This document shows, one piece after another, positions 62,194-64,000 of a stretch of DNA of 64,000 nucleotides. Position numbers and translations under genes: made by a program. Under the pieces are notes generated by a model that was given only the letters and a program-made list of their open reading frames with translations, was not told the origin of the DNA and ran no database searches. Numbering within the stretch: the first letter of the stretch is position 1; every line of letters begins with the position of its first letter. Source of the DNA: Caballeronia zhejiangensis (GTDB lineage Bacteria > Pseudomonadota > Gammaproteobacteria > Burkholderiales > Burkholderiaceae). The stretch spans positions 91,019 to 155,018 of the forward strand of contig NZ_JFHD01000017.1 of assembly GCF_000698575.1 (NCBI RefSeq), given 5' to 3'.

Positions 62194-64000
62194 TCAGCCG
62201 GCCGCGCCGCGTTCGTTCGCCGCCTTCGCGACGGGCACGCTTTGCAGCACGGGCATCGTCGCCGTCTGATACTCGGGCACCCAGCGGCGCAGATCGCGGC
62301 GCACTTCTTCGTCGGAGAGCACGCGATGCTGCATCAGCCAGGGCAGCAATTCGTCGATGAAATCGTCCGGCACGCCGCGCGCCTGCGCGATGCGCAGCTT
62401 CGGATGCGGCGTGCGCGTGGTGGTTTCGTCGTCGGCGAGCAGTTCTTCGTAGAGCTTTTCGCCCGGACGCAGCCCAGTAAACGTGATGCGGATCTGCTCT
62501 TCCGTGAAGCCATAGAGACGGATGAGGTCGCGCGCGAGATCGACGATTCTCACGGGCTGGCCCATGTCGAGAATGAAGATCTCGCCGCCGCGCCCCATGC
62601 TCGACGCCTGCAGCACGAGTTGCGCGGCTTCCGGAATCGTCATGAAAAAGCGCGTGATTTCCGGATGCGTGACCGTGACAGGACCGCCCTTCGCAATCTG
62701 CTGCTGAAATTTCGGGATCACGCTGCCCGCGCTGCCGAGCACGTTGCCGAAGCGCACCGTCTCGAACTGCGTGCGCGGCGCGGATTGCTGCAGCGCCTGA
62801 CAGGCCATCTCGGCGAGACGCTTGGAGGCGCCCATCACGTTGGTCGGGTTGACGGCCTTGTCGGTGGAGATCAGCACGAAATGGCGCACGTTGTGGCGAA
62901 TCGCCGCGCGCGCGACGCGCAGCGTGCCGAGCACGTTGTTGCGCACGGCCTGCCACGCGTTCTGCTCTTCCATCAGCGGGACGTGCTTGTAGGCCGCCGC
63001 ATGGAAAACGATGTGCGGCGTGAAGCGCGCCATCGTCTGATCGAGCAGCAGCGAATCCTTCGCGTCGCCGACGACCGGAATCACCGAGCACTCCGGAAAC
63101 TTCTCGTGCAGTTCCTCGATGAGGCGATACATCGCATATTCGGAGAGGTCGTAGGCGATGAGCTGCGCGGGCGAGAAACGCAGAATCTGACGGCACAGTT
63201 CCGAGCCGATGGAGCCGCCGCCGCCCGTCACCATCACGACGCGCCCGTGGAGCAGTTGCTCGACGTGCGGCATGTCGATCTTCACCGGCTCGCGGCCGAG
63301 CAAGTCTTCGAGGTCGATCTGCCGCACGCGCGACAGGAAGTTGCCGCCTTCGGTGAGCGGCGTGAGCGCGGGCAGCACCATCACCTTGACGCCGGCGCGC
63401 ACGCACAACGTGGCGACGCGCCGCTGCTCCTCGACCGACGCCGAAGGAATCGCGATGATCACGTAGTCGGTCTTGTACTGCTCCGCGAATCGGGAGAGGT
63501 CGCTGAACCCGCCGAGGACCTTGTGGCCGAGCACTTCGCGGCCCTGCTTGGCGGGATCGTCGTCGAGCAGGCCGACGAGACGCCATTCGCTGGAGCGCGC
63601 AAGCTCGCGGGCGAGCATCGCGCCCGCCGTGCCCGCGCCGAGCACGATCACGGGCTTGCCCTGGCCGACCAGACCGCCGTACAGATAGAACTCCTTGCCC
63701 GCGCGATAAAGCGCGCGCGCGCCGCCCATCGCGAGAAACAGCAGAAGCGGCGAGACGATGAGCACCGAGCGCGGGATGATCGGCGTCGGCTGCGACATCA
63801 CCGCGCCCACCATCACGACGAGCGCGCCCACGACGATCGATTTGGAGATACGCATCAGGTCCGGCAGGCTCGCGAACACCCACATGCCGCGATACAGCCC
63901 GAAGACGCGAAAGACGATGGCATAGACCGGCACGACCCACAAGAGCGCGTGCAGCGCGCCATCGCGGAAATCATGCGGCACGCTGCCGTTGAAGCGCAGC
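62194..64000 (-). CDS. CapD/WbpM-type nucleotide-sugar 4,6-dehydratase, 5' end cut by window
   Basis: About 602 codons are present and the frame stays open to the right edge (residues LRFNGSVPHD), so the start lies outside. N-terminal membrane helices (LWVVPVYAIVFRVFGLYRGM), a first Rossmann domain (VIVLGAGTAGAMLAREL) and the catalytic domain (VMVTGGGGSIGSELCRQI; FHAAAYKHVPLMEEQ; LISTDKAVNPTNVMGASKR) follow. The active-site Tyr-less SMK variant of WbpM-type enzymes appears as GASKR. It probably acts on UDP-GlcNAc to give a 4-keto-6-deoxy sugar for glycans. Confidence 0.93.
   Translation of the reverse strand, partial: LRFNGSVPHDFRDGALHALLWVVPVYAIVFRVFGLYRGMWVFASLPDLMRISKSIVVGALVVMVGAVMSQPTPIIPRSVLIVSPLLLFLAMGGARALYRAGKEFYLYGGLVGQGKPVIVLGAGTAGAMLARELARSSEWRLVGLLDDDPAKQGREVLGHKVLGGFSDLSRFAEQYKTDYVIIAIPSASVEEQRRVATLCVRAGVKVMVLPALTPLTEGGNFLSRVRQIDLEDLLGREPVKIDMPHVEQLLHGRVVMVTGGGGSIGSELCRQILRFSPAQLIAYDLSEYAMYRLIEELHEKFPECSVIPVVGDAKDSLLLDQTMARFTPHIVFHAAAYKHVPLMEEQNAWQAVRNNVLGTLRVARAAIRHNVRHFVLISTDKAVNPTNVMGASKRLAEMACQALQQSAPRTQFETVRFGNVLGSAGSVIPKFQQQIAKGGPVTVTHPEITRFFMTIPEAAQLVLQASSMGRGGEIFILDMGQPVRIVDLARDLIRLYGFTEEQIRITFTGLRPGEKLYEELLADDETTTRTPHPKLRIAQARGVPDDFIDELLPWLMQHRVLSDEEVRRDLRRWVPEYQTATMPVLQSVPVAKAANERGAAG

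Noticed and set aside
61070..63940. A 956-codon minus-strand open frame spanning the GT9-like and CapD-like genes
   Set aside because: Only its last 368 codons are the GT9-like protein. The upstream part is the CapD-like gene read in the wrong frame and is Arg/Ala-rich without domains.

Overview
This 64 kb window is GC-rich, densely coded chromosomal DNA that reads as a member of the Burkholderiaceae (Caballeronia / Paraburkholderia / Burkholderia-like). The case rests on gene content and protein character: a kdoO-waaA-waaC lipopolysaccharide core block, linked nadE-glnB, a complete urtABCDE urea transporter next to urease genes, GlxA-type regulators, and an exopolysaccharide locus of the manC / WcaJ-like / Wza / Wzc type. 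The genus is an inference. No rRNA, tRNA, CRISPR array, transposase or phage gene was seen.

Layout. (1) 1-3 kb: a cation-diffusion-facilitator metal exporter (cut by the left edge) behind its ArsR/SmtB-type regulator, with a perfect operator-like palindrome, then a TPR-glycosyltransferase protein. (2) 3-19 kb: housekeeping and metabolic genes: two MFS transporters, acetyltransferases, two secreted or membrane proteins of unknown function, a C26-type glutamine amidotransferase-like hydrolase with a long low-complexity N-terminus, a CPA2 antiporter, nadE-glnB, a GIY-YIG protein, ppa, and an aldehyde dehydrogenase-SDR pair upstream of an MFS permease. (3) 19.2-33.7 kb: a nitrogen-scavenging block, urtABCDE-ureD, then a four-gene amino-acid-type ABC importer, then ureABCEFG. 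Sigma-54-type promoters with NtrC-like upstream sites precede urtA and the embedded importer, and a weaker sigma-54 candidate precedes ureA, so the block looks nitrogen-regulated as a unit. Two REP-like palindromes, inverted relative to each other, lie before urtA and between urtD and urtE. (4) 33.7-48 kb: cell-surface glycans: an FkbM methyltransferase, waaA, the Kdo hydroxylase kdoO, waaC, a phosphomannomutase/phosphoglucomutase, then a flippase, two glycosyltransferases, galE, a WecA/WbpL-type initiating transferase and a polymerase/ligase-like membrane protein. (5) 48-60 kb: an exopolysaccharide export/assembly operon read leftwards (manC, WcaJ-like, Wza-like, Wzc-like kinase). Two paralogous GlxA/AraC regulators bracket a roughly 1 kb relatively AT-rich non-coding stretch and the GDP-mannose hydrolase gene gmm. 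(6) 60-64 kb: a PAP2 phosphatase, a LysR regulator, a GT9-like protein and a CapD/WbpM-type nucleotide-sugar dehydratase cut by the right edge.

How the genes work together. Urea is imported by UrtABCDE and hydrolysed by UreABC after nickel insertion by UreDEFG. PII (GlnB) and NtrC-type sites tie this to nitrogen status. The polysaccharide genes share a GDP-mannose/UDP-sugar supply (phosphomannomutase, ManC, GalE, Gmm, CapD-like). They contain two different chain-initiating enzymes, which suggests at least two lipid-linked glycans are made from this region.

The points I consider most worth a second look are the importer embedded in the urease genes with its own NtrC/sigma-54 signals, and the paired GlxA regulators around the AT-rich intergenic region. 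I did not see a clearly novel defence or mobile system.
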